Positions 7,405 through 16,683 of a DNA stretch of 64,000 bases are shown piece after piece. The translations under genes and the position numbers were made by a program. Every line of letters starts with the position of its first letter. Position 1 is the stretch's first letter. The notes beneath the pieces were generated by a model, which was not told where the DNA came from, ran no database searches, and was given only the letters and a program-made list of their open reading frames with translations. Source of the DNA: CAYREV01 sp964423345 (GTDB lineage Bacteria > Bacteroidota > Rhodothermia > Balneolales > Balneolaceae); the NCBI GenBank assembly GCA_964423345.1, contig CAYREV010000010.1:1-64000 (forward strand), written 5' to 3'.

Positions 7405-10359
7405 TTAGTGTATGATTGAAGATATTACCGCGTCGGCCACCTTGGCACGTATGCTGTTAATGTTTTTACCGTACGACCGGTGCGGATAGGTTCGGTTGGT
7501 TAATATAATAATTGCGAGGTCTTTTTCGGGATCGATCCACATGCTGGTACCGGTAAATCCGGTATGGCCGAAAGTAGCATCACCGGCGAGTGTACCTGCA
7601 GTGCTGAATCCCTTGCTCTTATGGTCAAAACCGTACCCCCGGTCGCTTTGGGATGACTGCCGGCCGGTGAACGATTGAACCGTGGCGTTTTGAAGGTACC
7701 GCCTGCCTGCATACGTTCCTCCCTGCAACAGCATCTGGGCATATACCGCCAGGTCGTAGCCGCTGGAAAAAAGTCCGGCATGGCCGGCCACGCCATTAAG
7801 ATACCAGGCCCTTTCGTCATTTACTTCTGCATGTATAAGCTGATTTCTGTAGACGGTATCTATTTCCGTGGGGGGTACCCGGTTGCTGATCCAGCGTCCC
7901 ACTTTCCTTGGATTGAAAAAGGTAGAGCTCATCCCGAGGGGATATAAGAAAGTTTTTCGAACATAGCGGTCCAGCGTCATTCCCGTAAGCTGTTCAATGA
8001 TTTCTCCCAGGAGGATAAAACCGAGATCGCTGTATACAAATTTTTCACCCGGCTTGTGGGTCAGCGGCTCATTTTTGACGGCCTCGATTATCTCCTTTTC
8101 GGTCTTCAGCTTGTCTATATATACCCGGAAAGGGGGAAGTCCCGAATTATGCAAGAGCAGGTGCCGAATGGTTACCCTCTGTTTGGCGCCCTGCCGGTAT
8201 TCCGGAATGTATTGGCCTACCCTATCGTCCAGGTCCAGCCTTCCTTCGTCTACGAGCTTCATGATGGAGGTGGTAGTAGCCACCACCTTGGTGAGGGAGG
8301 CGAGGTCATATATATCCGACGGCTCAACCTTTTCAAGCTTGTCATAGGTATAATAGCCAAACGGTTTCTGGTAGGCTATAACCCCGTCTTTCAGTACGGT
8401 GACCACTCCGCCCGGGAAGGTACTGTCGTAGACAGCCTGGTTCATGATCCGGTCGACCTTGTTCAGGGAATCTGTTGAAAGGCCTGCCGTTTCGGCTTCG
8501 TCGTATCGAATGGCTGTTTGCGGCAGATCCAAGCCGTGCCCGATCTCATACATGCCGGGTATCTCAATGGGTAAACGCCCGCTGATTTTGGAACCGCCGA
8601 ACAGGGCGGGAGCGACCGAACGTGCCTGTGCCCGGTTGGCCGCCCAGGCCATCAGCTGCACGTCGGTGTCGGGCAGGTCGTGTACAACGTACGGATTGCC
8701 GAATGCAACAAGGGCGGAAGGTTTCCGGGGCAGCTGCTCGAGTAGATCCATCTGTTCGGAGCTGATCTGCACTTCCCGTCCCGTGCGAACGTAAATGAAG
8801 GAACCGATGATAAGCAGGTCCGTTTTCCTGGCATCCTCCAGTATTTCCCTTTTTTCTTCGGCACCGCTCCTGCCGTCAAGCACGTGAAAAGTTACGTTCG
8901 GGTGATAGCTGCGGACAAGACGGGCAAAATAGGAGCCCGTGTTTCCCGTTTCATCATCGGCAACCGACAGAACCATCACCCTGGGATACTCTTCGGCTCT
9001 GATGGGCAGAATATCATTATTATTTTTCAGGAGCGTGAGGGAGTTCCGGCTTATCTCATCGGCAATGAGTTCATTTTTGCGAGTTCTTATTTTTGTGGTC
9101 AATTTTTCAATGTCGACCGTCCTGTTGCTGAACAGGCCGTGTTTCTTTTTCCAGTGGAGGAGTTTTCTTACCGATTTTTCAATACGCTCTTCGGTAATGA
9201 TTCCATTTTTAACGGCCCGTTCAACCTCGTTGACGGCCGTGCCGATATCGGGACTGAGCAACATAAGGTCGGCTCCCGCCTGCAGGGCCCGGACCACAGC
9301 CCGCCCGGGCGAAAAATTTGAGGAAATGCCTTTCATATCCAGCCCGTCCGTTATCACCATCCCTTCAAAGCCGAGGGAATCGATGAGCATTCGATTGAGG
9401 ATGGATTCGTCAAGAGTGCCGGGGAGCCCCGGATTTTCACTTATTTCCGGGAATTCGATATGGGCACTCATCACACTTTGTACTCCCATATCAATGGCCG
9501 ACCGAAATGGTACCAGCTCCAGAGAATCCAGCCGTGAATAACTGTATTCGATCATAGGCAGCGAGAGATGGGTGTCGGTGTCGGTATCGCCGTGGCCCGG
9601 AAAGTGTTTGGCTGTAGACACTATGCCTTCCGACTGTACGCCCCTGATGAATTCCAATCCGAATTCGGATACGATTTGAGGATCTCCCGCGAACGAACGG
9701 ACATTGATGACGGGATTTGCAGGATTGTTGTTTACATCCAATACCGGGGCGAAAATCTGGTTTACCCCCAGTGCCTTGGCTTCCCGGGCGGTCACCTTAC
9801 CTATCCAATAGGCATAATCGGGATTTCGGGTGGCCGCAACTCCCATGGCGGGGACGAAACGGGTGGTGCCGCTGATACGCATTGCCGCCCCGTATTCCAT
9901 ATCCTGGGTTATCCAGAGGGGGATTTCGCTACGCTTTTGCAGTTTGTTGGTCAGCACTGCCTGCCCGTAGATGTTTCCGTTGAAAAAGGTAACCCCTCCT
10001 ATATGGTAATCCCTTACCTGGGATACCAGCTCCCGGTAGGTATTGCTGTCATCACTTTTGAAATAACCATAAACCCGTATAAAAAACAGCTGGCCTATCT
10101 TTTCTCGCAGGCTCATAGAGTCGATCAGCGACTCCACGTTCAGCTTGTCGGAAACAGTGACTTCATCGCCGTTGGTGTTGTCTGACCTCTCGTAATCCAT
10201 GGTATCGAGCACGCTTTCCCGGTCAATCTCAGAGTCGGTTTGCGGCTCTTTTACCTTGCCGGTGGTAGAGCAGGCCTGGATTCCCGCCAATACTATGAAC
10301 AGCAACAGGCAAAAACCGTTGAAAGCCCGTGATTTAAGCGTTTTAAAAGTGATATGCAC
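7405..10359 (-). CDS. GH3 beta-N-acetylhexosaminidase/beta-lactamase-fold fusion lipoprotein
   Basis: 984 residues. The signal peptide ends in I-Q-A-C with probable lipid Cys 30. Residues about 75-605 are a glycoside hydrolase family 3 module: KHFPGHGDT at 251-259 is the NagZ-type His/Asp signature and V-I-T-D338-G carries the predicted nucleophile; a C-terminal GH3 alpha/beta domain follows. Residues about 630-980 are a serine beta-lactamase/class C esterase fold with S688-L-T-K, Y776-S-D and H932-T-G. Such fusions are known in Bacteroidota and are thought to act in periplasmic cell-wall turnover, cleaving GlcNAc-containing fragments and a peptide or ester bond. It is the first gene of a three-gene operon. 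Both active sites look complete; the exact substrates are not known. Confidence 0.9.
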   Translation of the reverse strand: MHITFKTLKSRAFNGFCLLLFIVLAGIQACSTTGKVKEPQTDSEIDRESVLDTMDYERSDNTNGDEVTVSDKLNVESLIDSMSLREKIGQLFFIRVYGYFKSDDSNTYRELVSQVRDYHIGGVTFFNGNIYGQAVLTNKLQKRSEIPLWITQDMEYGAAMRISGTTRFVPAMGVAATRNPDYAYWIGKVTAREAKALGVNQIFAPVLDVNNNPANPVINVRSFAGDPQIVSEFGLEFIRGVQSEGIVSTAKHFPGHGDTDTDTHLSLPMIEYSYSRLDSLELVPFRSAIDMGVQSVMSAHIEFPEISENPGLPGTLDESILNRMLIDSLGFEGMVITDGLDMKGISSNFSPGRAVVRALQAGADLMLLSPDIGTAVNEVERAVKNGIITEERIEKSVRKLLHWKKKHGLFSNRTVDIEKLTTKIRTRKNELIADEISRNSLTLLKNNNDILPIRAEEYPRVMVLSVADDETGNTGSYFARLVRSYHPNVTFHVLDGRSGAEEKREILEDARKTDLLIIGSFIYVRTGREVQISSEQMDLLEQLPRKPSALVAFGNPYVVHDLPDTDVQLMAWAANRAQARSVAPALFGGSKISGRLPIEIPGMYEIGHGLDLPQTAIRYDEAETAGLSTDSLNKVDRIMNQAVYDSTFPGGVVTVLKDGVIAYQKPFGYYTYDKLEKVEPSDIYDLASLTKVVATTTSIMKLVDEGRLDLDDRVGQYIPEYRQGAKQRVTIRHLLLHNSGLPPFRVYIDKLKTEKEIIEAVKNEPLTHKPGEKFVYSDLGFILLGEIIEQLTGMTLDRYVRKTFLYPLGMSSTFFNPRKVGRWISNRVPPTEIDTVYRNQLIHAEVNDERAWYLNGVAGHAGLFSSGYDLAVYAQMLLQGGTYAGRRYLQNATVQSFTGRQSSQSDRGYGFDHKSKGFSTAGTLAGDATFGHTGFTGTSMWIDPEKDLAIIILTNRTYPHRSYGKNINSIRAKVADAVISSIIH

Positions 10360-10492
10360 CTTGTTTAGCCGTCTGGTTTAGTTACTAAAACCTGATAATG
10401 ATCCCACAACATAATTTAATCTGTCCCCTGAATCAACGTACAGATTAAGCTCTCATTGCTTTGGAGATGAAATTGAAGAGAAGCAAAAACAT

Positions 10493-12940
10493 TTATTCAG
10501 CAGGCTTCAGCACCATGGTGCGGTACTGTACCTCGTTGAATAAGGTGCTGTCCTGGTACAGGAATTTATATTGCCCGTTGAGCCAGCTCTCGGTTTGGTC
10601 GCCATAGAATTCTGAAATAGGGTTGCCGGACTGGCCAGTGGGGGTTACAGAGAGCGTGCTGCTGAGGTCTGAAAAATCAACAATCCTGCGTATGGAGGGA
10701 CCGATAACCATATCGTAGGGTTGGTTCCACCGGTACTCGCCGTTATTGACGCTCATGGAGTGTCCCCCGACCGGGTAGGGGCCCTTACTGAGGATATTAT
10801 TGACAATCAGCTTGAGGGTGGATGGAGCTTCCGGGTCTTTGGCCGCTTCCCCCAACAAAGGAGGGGCGAGCGTGAGGCCGTGCAGGTTTTCCCACCGCCA
10901 TTCGATGGTCTCGGACCCTTGTGTTTCCACCAGATAGTCAAGAGCCTGTTCCATGCTTTCAATGATCATATCCCTCCGGCTTTCCCTCTCCGGGGTATTC
11001 ACATTATCGAAAAAGGGGCTTCCCTCCTTAATGAGCCGCAGAATGACCGGAGTGGGCTGCTGGGTAATATTAATAAAAGCTTCATAGGCGGCCGGCCCCA
11101 TCTCGTCTTCCAGCACATTGCGGGTCAGCTGCAGGGTGAAGGAATCCATAATGGAAGCGGCCGTCTCTGAGGGGCCGTAGGTATGATCCCAGTTTTCAAG
11201 ATAGGAGATGGCCGTATCAAAATATTTGTTGTCACCCCGGTGTTCATTAAGAACCGGGAGTATCTGCTCGGTCATATCCGCTGCAAATGTCGAATAGGTA
11301 TCGTTCTGCATAAGCTGGAATATTTCGGAGGTGAGCACTTCCTGCCTCTGAAGGTATTGTTCTATACGGCGATACCGGAAGTCTGTCTGCCAGTGGGAGA
11401 AGATACCGGCAGGAGCATCCCTTTGGCCGATTGCGTTATTGGCATTGGCCACCCACCCGCGATCGGGGTTGACAATTTTAGGCATCCTGCTGTAGGGGAC
11501 ATATCCCTGCCAGTCCAGTTCGGGATTCCAGCCCGGTCGCAGGGCCATGGGATGCCCGGACCTAACAGGTATGTGAGCTGCGGTGAAATGGGCGATATTT
11601 CCGGCTGTATCTGCATATATTACATTTTGGCCGGGGACCTTGAATGATTTCAACGCATCACTGAACTCCTCCATGGATTCGGCCCAACCCATGGCTTCAA
11701 AAGCGCTGAATTCGCCGGTGACTTCATGCCCGGTCCATGACATGGCGATAAGCCGGTCGTCCGTCGTCTGCTGCCGGGGATAGACTTCCGAAACCACCGG
11801 GCCGTGCCGGGTCAGCTTGCGGGTAAACATGGTATCGTCGGCACCCTTGATCTTTATGAGTTCACGCTGAATACTGAATTCATCGTAGACCGGTTCACCT
11901 GCCAGCGTGTCCATTACATACTGATTCCTGTTTTCAGGGTTTACGGCTTCCTCAAAAAAATCGGTGTCGTCAAGCATGATATTGGTAAGCGACCATGCCA
12001 GCTGATCGTTTTGGCCAAGGATGACGAAGGGAGCTCCGGGAAGGGTGGCTCCCGAGAGGTTTTTCCGGTTTTGATTCAAGTGCAGTTCATACCATTTGCC
12101 GGGCATATTCAGGCCAAGATGGGGATCGCCGGCCAGCAGGGGGGCATCGGTGTCGGTCCTGGAGGGAGCCGCTGCCCAGGCATTGCTTCCTCTCTGGCTG
12201 CCCCCCAGTTGCAGCAGCTCGTCAAGCTCCTGCTGTTTGCGAAGCAGGGGTTTTAGCACGCGGGCGTATTGAAGCGTTCCTTTATGGTCGCTGATTCCCC
12301 CATAGAGGCTTTCCCGGGGGAACAGTTCCCTGAACTGCTCTTGTGTCAACTGCTCGCGAAGCAATGCGTTGTTAAGCTCCACCTTCCAGGCAATGTTCAA
12401 TTCCCATGCCATCATCCGGGCTATGGCAAGAGTATGCGTGGTTTCCCAGGGTATGGGTTCCATATCGGCCAGCGAGAATTCAATGGGCAGCGACCTCCGG
12501 TTAAGCGCTACATAATCGTTGACCCCTTGGGCATAGGCTTCCAGATAAGATTGAATGTCGGGCGAGAGCTGCTGTTCCATTTTTTGGGCTGTTCGCCAGA
12601 AGCCTATGGTACGCTGAAGGCGGTCATACGGCAACATTTCTTTGCCCAGGAATTCCGAAAAACGCCCTTCCGCCGCCATCTGCGAAAGCGTCATCTGCCA
12701 GAGCCGGTCCTGCGCATGCACATACCCCACTGCATGGTAAAGGTCCCTTTTGTTCTTGGCATAAATATGGGGAACACCAAAACTGTCCCAGTAGATATTA
12801 ACCCTGTTATCCAGGTGGGAAAGCTCCACCGTAGCAGTATAATCGGGGAGCGGCCGGTAGAAGGTCCAGTAAACCCCAAGGCCGGTGATTCCCACAAGCA
12901 GGATTAAGATAAAAAGGAATGCTTTGATGGCGTTTTTCAT
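10493..12940 (-). CDS. Penicillin acylase family (Ntn-hydrolase) enzyme
   Basis: 815 residues with a membrane-anchor or signal segment (MKNAIKAFLFILILLVGITG). GVPHIYAKNKRDLYHAVGYVHAQDRLWQM is the conserved start of the alpha subunit. G251-S252-N253-A-W-A is the autoprocessing site, with Ser252 the expected nucleophile of the mature beta subunit; the following GDPHLGLNMPGKWYELHL is also conserved. The family hydrolyses amide bonds of acylated amino compounds, including beta-lactams and acyl-homoserine lactones, in the periplasm. It stands alone, divergent from the hydroxyacyl-CoA dehydrogenase gene, with a 157-bp shared upstream region. The native substrate cannot be predicted; quorum quenching or processing of N-acyl compounds is only possible. 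Confidence 0.9.
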   Translation of the reverse strand: MKNAIKAFLFILILLVGITGLGVYWTFYRPLPDYTATVELSHLDNRVNIYWDSFGVPHIYAKNKRDLYHAVGYVHAQDRLWQMTLSQMAAEGRFSEFLGKEMLPYDRLQRTIGFWRTAQKMEQQLSPDIQSYLEAYAQGVNDYVALNRRSLPIEFSLADMEPIPWETTHTLAIARMMAWELNIAWKVELNNALLREQLTQEQFRELFPRESLYGGISDHKGTLQYARVLKPLLRKQQELDELLQLGGSQRGSNAWAAAPSRTDTDAPLLAGDPHLGLNMPGKWYELHLNQNRKNLSGATLPGAPFVILGQNDQLAWSLTNIMLDDTDFFEEAVNPENRNQYVMDTLAGEPVYDEFSIQRELIKIKGADDTMFTRKLTRHGPVVSEVYPRQQTTDDRLIAMSWTGHEVTGEFSAFEAMGWAESMEEFSDALKSFKVPGQNVIYADTAGNIAHFTAAHIPVRSGHPMALRPGWNPELDWQGYVPYSRMPKIVNPDRGWVANANNAIGQRDAPAGIFSHWQTDFRYRRIEQYLQRQEVLTSEIFQLMQNDTYSTFAADMTEQILPVLNEHRGDNKYFDTAISYLENWDHTYGPSETAASIMDSFTLQLTRNVLEDEMGPAAYEAFINITQQPTPVILRLIKEGSPFFDNVNTPERESRRDMIIESMEQALDYLVETQGSETIEWRWENLHGLTLAPPLLGEAAKDPEAPSTLKLIVNNILSKGPYPVGGHSMSVNNGEYRWNQPYDMVIGPSIRRIVDFSDLSSTLSVTPTGQSGNPISEFYGDQTESWLNGQYKFLYQDSTLFNEVQYRTMVLKPAE

Positions 12941-13097
12941 AAAGTCGAATGCTCAATTTCTCTTAACTGTTGCAGGGAATGTACAAAAGTTAAGCGGTTT
13001 TTTAACGGTCAACCGGCATTGCAAAAGCGGTCAAAAATCGATACTCTCTGATTCCAATAAAAATTCATCCTCAAGCTGAAAAACAACATATATTTCT

Positions 13098-13952
13098 ATG
13101 GAAATAAAAAAAGTGGCTGTAGTTGGCGGTGGAACCATGGGTAACGGAATTACTCATGTGTTTTCCATGAACGGCATTGCCGTCAACCTGATAGAAACAA
13201 AGCAGGAACTGGCAGACCAGGCTCTTTCGACCATTGAAAACAACCTGGACCGGATGGTGAAAAAAGAAAAGATCGATTCTGCCAAAAAGGTACAGACGCT
13301 GAATAACATTTCGGCCTATACCAATATCATCGAAGCGGTCAAAGAGGTCGACTTGGTTGTGGAAGCCGTACCTGAAAATTTCGACCTCAAGAAAAAGGTC
13401 TTCTCTGAAATAGACAGGGCGGCGCCCGAGCATGCCATCCTGGCTACAAATACCTCTTCCATCTCCATCACAAAACTGGCTGCTACCACCTCAAGGGCAG
13501 ACAAGTTTATCGGTATGCACTTTTTCAATCCGGTGCCCGTGATGAAACTGGTAGAAATTGTAAAGGGGCTGGAGACGAGCAGCGAAACCTTTGATATTAT
13601 TGAAAAAACCTCGCGCCTGCTGGATAAAACACCGGTGGGAGTCGAAGATTATCCGGGTTTTGTATCCAACCGGGTACTGATGCCGATGATCAACGAAGCC
13701 ATCTACTGTGTTCATGAGGGAGTGGCCGGGCCCGAAGAGGTCGATTCGGTGATGAAGCTGGGAATGGCCCACCCCATGGGCCCCCTGCGGCTTGCTGATT
13801 TTATAGGACTGGATGTCTGCCTTGATATACTCAATGTGTTGTATGACGGATTCAAGGACCCCAAATACCGGCCCTGTCCCCTGCTGGTTAAAATGGTCGA
13901 CGCCGGCAAACTGGGCGACAAGACAGGGGAGGGTTTTTATAAACACGATTAG
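13098..13952 (+). CDS. hbd: 3-hydroxybutyryl-CoA dehydrogenase (3-hydroxyacyl-CoA dehydrogenase family)
   Basis: 284 residues, the usual length of the single-function enzyme. The N-terminus KKVAVVGGGTMGNGITH carries the NAD-binding G-x-G-x-x-G at 10-15. The segment ATNTSSISITKLA and G-M-H-F-F-N-P-V-P-V-M-K-L-V-E-I are the 3HCDH signature with the catalytic His; the C-terminal domain has RVLMPMINEAIYCVHEGVA and HPMGPLRLADFIGLD. It oxidises (S)-3-hydroxyacyl-CoA to 3-oxoacyl-CoA, in beta-oxidation or short-chain acyl-CoA metabolism. No other fatty-acid genes lie beside it. A terminator follows 23 bases after the stop. Confidence 0.93.
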   Translation: MEIKKVAVVGGGTMGNGITHVFSMNGIAVNLIETKQELADQALSTIENNLDRMVKKEKIDSAKKVQTLNNISAYTNIIEAVKEVDLVVEAVPENFDLKKKVFSEIDRAAPEHAILATNTSSISITKLAATTSRADKFIGMHFFNPVPVMKLVEIVKGLETSSETFDIIEKTSRLLDKTPVGVEDYPGFVSNRVLMPMINEAIYCVHEGVAGPEEVDSVMKLGMAHPMGPLRLADFIGLDVCLDILNVLYDGFKDPKYRPCPLLVKMVDAGKLGDKTGEGFYKHD

Positions 13953-13975
13953 TTGCATGCCTGCTGTTGTATACG

Positions 13976-14005
13976 ACCGGGGGCTCAGGGAGCCTCCGGT
14001 TTTTT
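13976..14005 (+). terminator. Intrinsic terminator after the hydroxyacyl-CoA dehydrogenase gene
   Basis: ACCGGGGGCTC at 13976-13986 pairs with GAGCCTCCGGT at 13990-14000 (one G-U wobble) around a 3-base AGG loop, followed by TTTTT. Typical intrinsic terminator in the right place. Confidence 0.85.
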
Positions 14006-14067
14006 ATGGATAAATTTTTAAAAGCCATGAAAGCAACATCAGAACCGGGGCTGCTTTTTTATTATAC

Positions 14068-14148
14068 TAGGAGTCAGTCGGACTTAGCTAAAGCTACTGC
14101 AAAAGCGACACATTTTCGTAACGGTTTCCTAAGTCCGACTGACTCCTA
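14068..14148. repeat. Perfect 20-bp inverted repeat with 41-base spacer
   Basis: TAGGAGTCAGTCGGACTTAG at 14068-14087 is repeated as its exact reverse complement at 14129-14148; the 41 bases between have no open frame. The unit sits between a terminator and the threonine dehydratase start, 30 bases from the ATG. Length, perfection and intergenic position suggest a REP- or MITE-like dispersed repeat, or a leader hairpin of the downstream gene. The arms show no T-run, so it is unlikely to be a simple terminator. Confidence 0.75.
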
Positions 14149-14178
14149 CAGCAACTGCAATGGATAAACGATACACCC

Positions 14179-15165
14179 ATGAGCCAACTGGACATACCTT
14201 CGTTTCGTGACATAAAAATTGCTCACCAGAAAATTTTTGACAAGATCCGTATCACCCCTGTTTGGCAGTGGGAGGGGGAGCGGGTTGAAGAGGAGTTTGG
14301 GGAGGGAACCGAGCTTTTTCTCAAGCTTGAGCTGTTTCAGCACGCCGGAAGCTTTAAGCCTCGCGGGGCGCTGTTGGCCATGCTGGACCTTGATGAAGAG
14401 GAGCTAAAGCGAGGGGTTACAGCCGTCAGTGCGGGTAATCATGCAATTGCCGTGGCCTATTCCGCCAAGACAATAGGGACGACGGCCAAAGTGGTTATGC
14501 CTAAATCAGCCAACAGCTTCAGGGTTGAACGCTGCAAGTCTCATGGAGCCGAGGTGGTGCTGGTGGATGATGTTCACCGGGCCTTTGAGAAAGTGAAAGA
14601 AATTGAACGGGAGGAGGGAAGGAGTTTCGTGCACCCGTTTGAGGGACCCCTTACCGCATTGGGCACGGCCACGGTAGGCCTGGAGCTTACCGAACAGGTG
14701 TCGCCCCTGGATGCGGTTATCGTACCGGTCGGGGGCGGTGGACTTATAGCGGGGATCTCAGCTGCGGTAAAGCAGGGGATGTCAGATTGCAAGGTATACG
14801 GCGTGGAGCCGGAGGGGGCAGATACCATGAGTAGAAGTTTTAAATCGGGAAAGCCGGAAAAAATTGATAAGGTAGATACGATTGCCGACAGCCTGGGTGC
14901 TCCACATGCAGCACCCTACAGTTTCGGACTGGCCCGCACCTTTGTTGATGAAATGGTCAAAGTGAGTGACCGCCAGCTCGCCGATACCATGGAACTTCTA
15001 TTTAACGAGATGAAACTTGCCCTGGAGCCGGCCGGAGCTTCGGCAACAGCGGCATTGCGCTATCCCCTGAGAGAAAAACTGGCAGGGAAAAGAGTAGGGA
15101 TCATTGTTTGCGGCAGCAACATCGATGCCGAAAGCTTCCATACTATCCTGGAGCGGTTTAAATAA
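14179..15165 (+). CDS. Threonine/serine dehydratase (PLP-dependent, catabolic type)
   Basis: 328 residues of the fold-type II PLP family. SFKPRGA with Lys60 is the Schiff-base site, SAGNHA at 85-90 binds substrate carboxylate and GGGG at 185-188 is the phosphate loop. There is no C-terminal ACT domain, so it matches short catabolic threonine dehydratases or serine racemase-like enzymes rather than biosynthetic IlvA. It should deaminate threonine (or serine) to 2-oxobutyrate (pyruvate). The gene starts 30 bases after a long inverted repeat, which would form a hairpin in its leader if transcribed from upstream. The threonine aldolase gene follows after 28 bases, so the two probably form a threonine-catabolic unit. 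Serine racemase activity cannot be excluded. Confidence 0.85.
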   Translation: MSQLDIPSFRDIKIAHQKIFDKIRITPVWQWEGERVEEEFGEGTELFLKLELFQHAGSFKPRGALLAMLDLDEEELKRGVTAVSAGNHAIAVAYSAKTIGTTAKVVMPKSANSFRVERCKSHGAEVVLVDDVHRAFEKVKEIEREEGRSFVHPFEGPLTALGTATVGLELTEQVSPLDAVIVPVGGGGLIAGISAAVKQGMSDCKVYGVEPEGADTMSRSFKSGKPEKIDKVDTIADSLGAPHAAPYSFGLARTFVDEMVKVSDRQLADTMELLFNEMKLALEPAGASATAALRYPLREKLAGKRVGIIVCGSNIDAESFHTILERFK

Positions 15166-15193
15166 TCAACTTAGCCTATATATCAGCTAATCG

Positions 15194-16213
15194 ATGATTG
15201 ATTTACGAAGCGATACGGTAACGAAGCCTACACCCGGAATGCTTGAAGCGATGGCCGGGGCAGAGGTGGGCGATGATGTGTTCGGTGAAGATCCGACGGT
15301 CAATGCCCTGCAGCGAAAAGTTGCGCAGCGGTTCGGAATGGAAGCCGGGCTGTTCGTGCCCAGCGGAGTGATGAGCAATCAGTTGGCGCTCAAGGTTCTT
15401 AGCCGGGCCGGTGAGGAGGTCATCACCGATCACAAGGGCCATATTTTTAATTATGAAACCGCTGCCGCTGCAATGATATCGTCGGTTCAGATAAACCCGG
15501 TACGGGGAAGCAGGGGCAAGCTTGATCCGGAGCTGATATCCGGAGCCATGCGGGGGGGACGGGATTGGGAGCCGTTGCCCAGCATAGTTGTCGTAGAAAA
15601 CACTACAAACAAAGGGGGAGGGGCCTGTTACAGCAGGCATGAGCTACAGGATATCCGGTTGAAGGCTACGGAACTGGGCCTGTCCGTTCATCTTGACGGA
15701 GCCCGTATCTGGAATGCCGTTACTGCCACCGGCATTGAGGAGGTCTTTTTCGGCACTATTGCCGATACCATGACGGTAAGCTTTAGCAAGGGACTGGGGG
15801 CACCGGTGGGGTCCATGCTTCTGGGCCGGGAGAAAGATATAGAGGAAGCCCGGCGTTATCGCAAAATGCTGGGAGGAGGCATGCGTCAGGTGGGAGTGCT
15901 GGCCGCTGCCGCCGATTACGCCCTGGAACATCACCTGCCTCTTTTGAAGGAGGATCACCGGCGTGCACGGGCACTGGCTGAAACGATATCGGATTGCAGC
16001 AGGCTGGACATAGACCTGGAAAGTGTGGAAACGAATATCCTGGTGTTTGAGCTTCATGAGGATAGTGTGGAAGAAGCGGTGGCGAGCCTGCAAAGAGAAG
16101 AAGTGTTGATGGTTCCTTTCGGTTCCTCTACACTGAGGGCCACTTTTCATCACCAGGTGTCGGACCGGGACCTCGAGCAGGTTCAGGCTGCGATGGTGAA
16201 ACTGTTTAACTGA
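15194..16213 (+). CDS. ltaE: Low-specificity L-threonine aldolase
   Basis: 339 residues, aminotransferase fold type I. It begins MIDLRSDTVTKPTPGMLEAM, the family's hallmark, with EVGDDVFGEDPTV next. HLDGAR at 166-171 and the PLP lysine in S-F-S-K199-G-L-G-A-P are intact. The enzyme cleaves threonine and allo-threonine to glycine and acetaldehyde. It follows the threonine dehydratase on the same strand, which supports a joint role in threonine breakdown. The last 31 bases overlap the 3' end of a convergent gene coding for a small exported protein. Confidence 0.93.
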   Translation: MIDLRSDTVTKPTPGMLEAMAGAEVGDDVFGEDPTVNALQRKVAQRFGMEAGLFVPSGVMSNQLALKVLSRAGEEVITDHKGHIFNYETAAAAMISSVQINPVRGSRGKLDPELISGAMRGGRDWEPLPSIVVVENTTNKGGGACYSRHELQDIRLKATELGLSVHLDGARIWNAVTATGIEEVFFGTIADTMTVSFSKGLGAPVGSMLLGREKDIEEARRYRKMLGGGMRQVGVLAAAADYALEHHLPLLKEDHRRARALAETISDCSRLDIDLESVETNILVFELHEDSVEEAVASLQREEVLMVPFGSSTLRATFHHQVSDRDLEQVQAAMVKLFN

Positions 16214-16542
16214 ACCAGCCAGGCCAGATCCCCATTGTTTTTGAGTTCCTCCCTGTAGGTTTGCACAGCCAGATCAAGATAATGCTGTCCCCTGAAAGGC
16301 AATACATGGTAGTCGTTGGTCGAAGGAGGAGCTTCAAAGATACCACTTTCGGGAAGCCTGTAAGCGTTTGTCGAACGTTCCCGGTGAGGGCTTGCCCGGA
16401 ATGCGGGAGATTCGGGTTCCGGAAGGTATGACCTTTTTGTGGAGTCGGCCTCCTGGGCTTGCCCTTCCAGCGGAAAGATTAAAAAAATGATGCTGAAGAT
16501 ACAGCAGGCGGTAATATGGTGTATGAGCTGTTTAGGGGACAC
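16183..16542 (-). CDS. Small exported protein, function unknown
   Basis: 119 residues with a plausible signal peptide (HITACCIFSIIFLIFPLEGQAQ, cleavage near residue 29). The mature part is Pro/Ser-rich, with no domain I recognise; it contains FEAPPSTNDYHVLPFRGQHYLDLAVQTYREELK. The coding end overlaps the last 31 bases of ltaE on the other strand, so either the overlap is real or the gene is shorter than it looks. The signal peptide and its position in an otherwise empty stretch are the main reasons to accept it. Confidence 0.5.
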   Translation of the reverse strand: MSPKQLIHHITACCIFSIIFLIFPLEGQAQEADSTKRSYLPEPESPAFRASPHRERSTNAYRLPESGIFEAPPSTNDYHVLPFRGQHYLDLAVQTYREELKNNGDLAWLVQLNSFTIAA

Positions 16543-16683
16543 GTACTTAACGTTTTATATTTCTTCACTATATATTAGGCCGTACCATAGCCCCTGCCAA
16601 AAGGTTCCACTGTAACGTTTCTGCAGTGCCTTAGGGGAATGGGCAACAAACCAAGTTTAAACAATAATATAACCGTTAATTTA

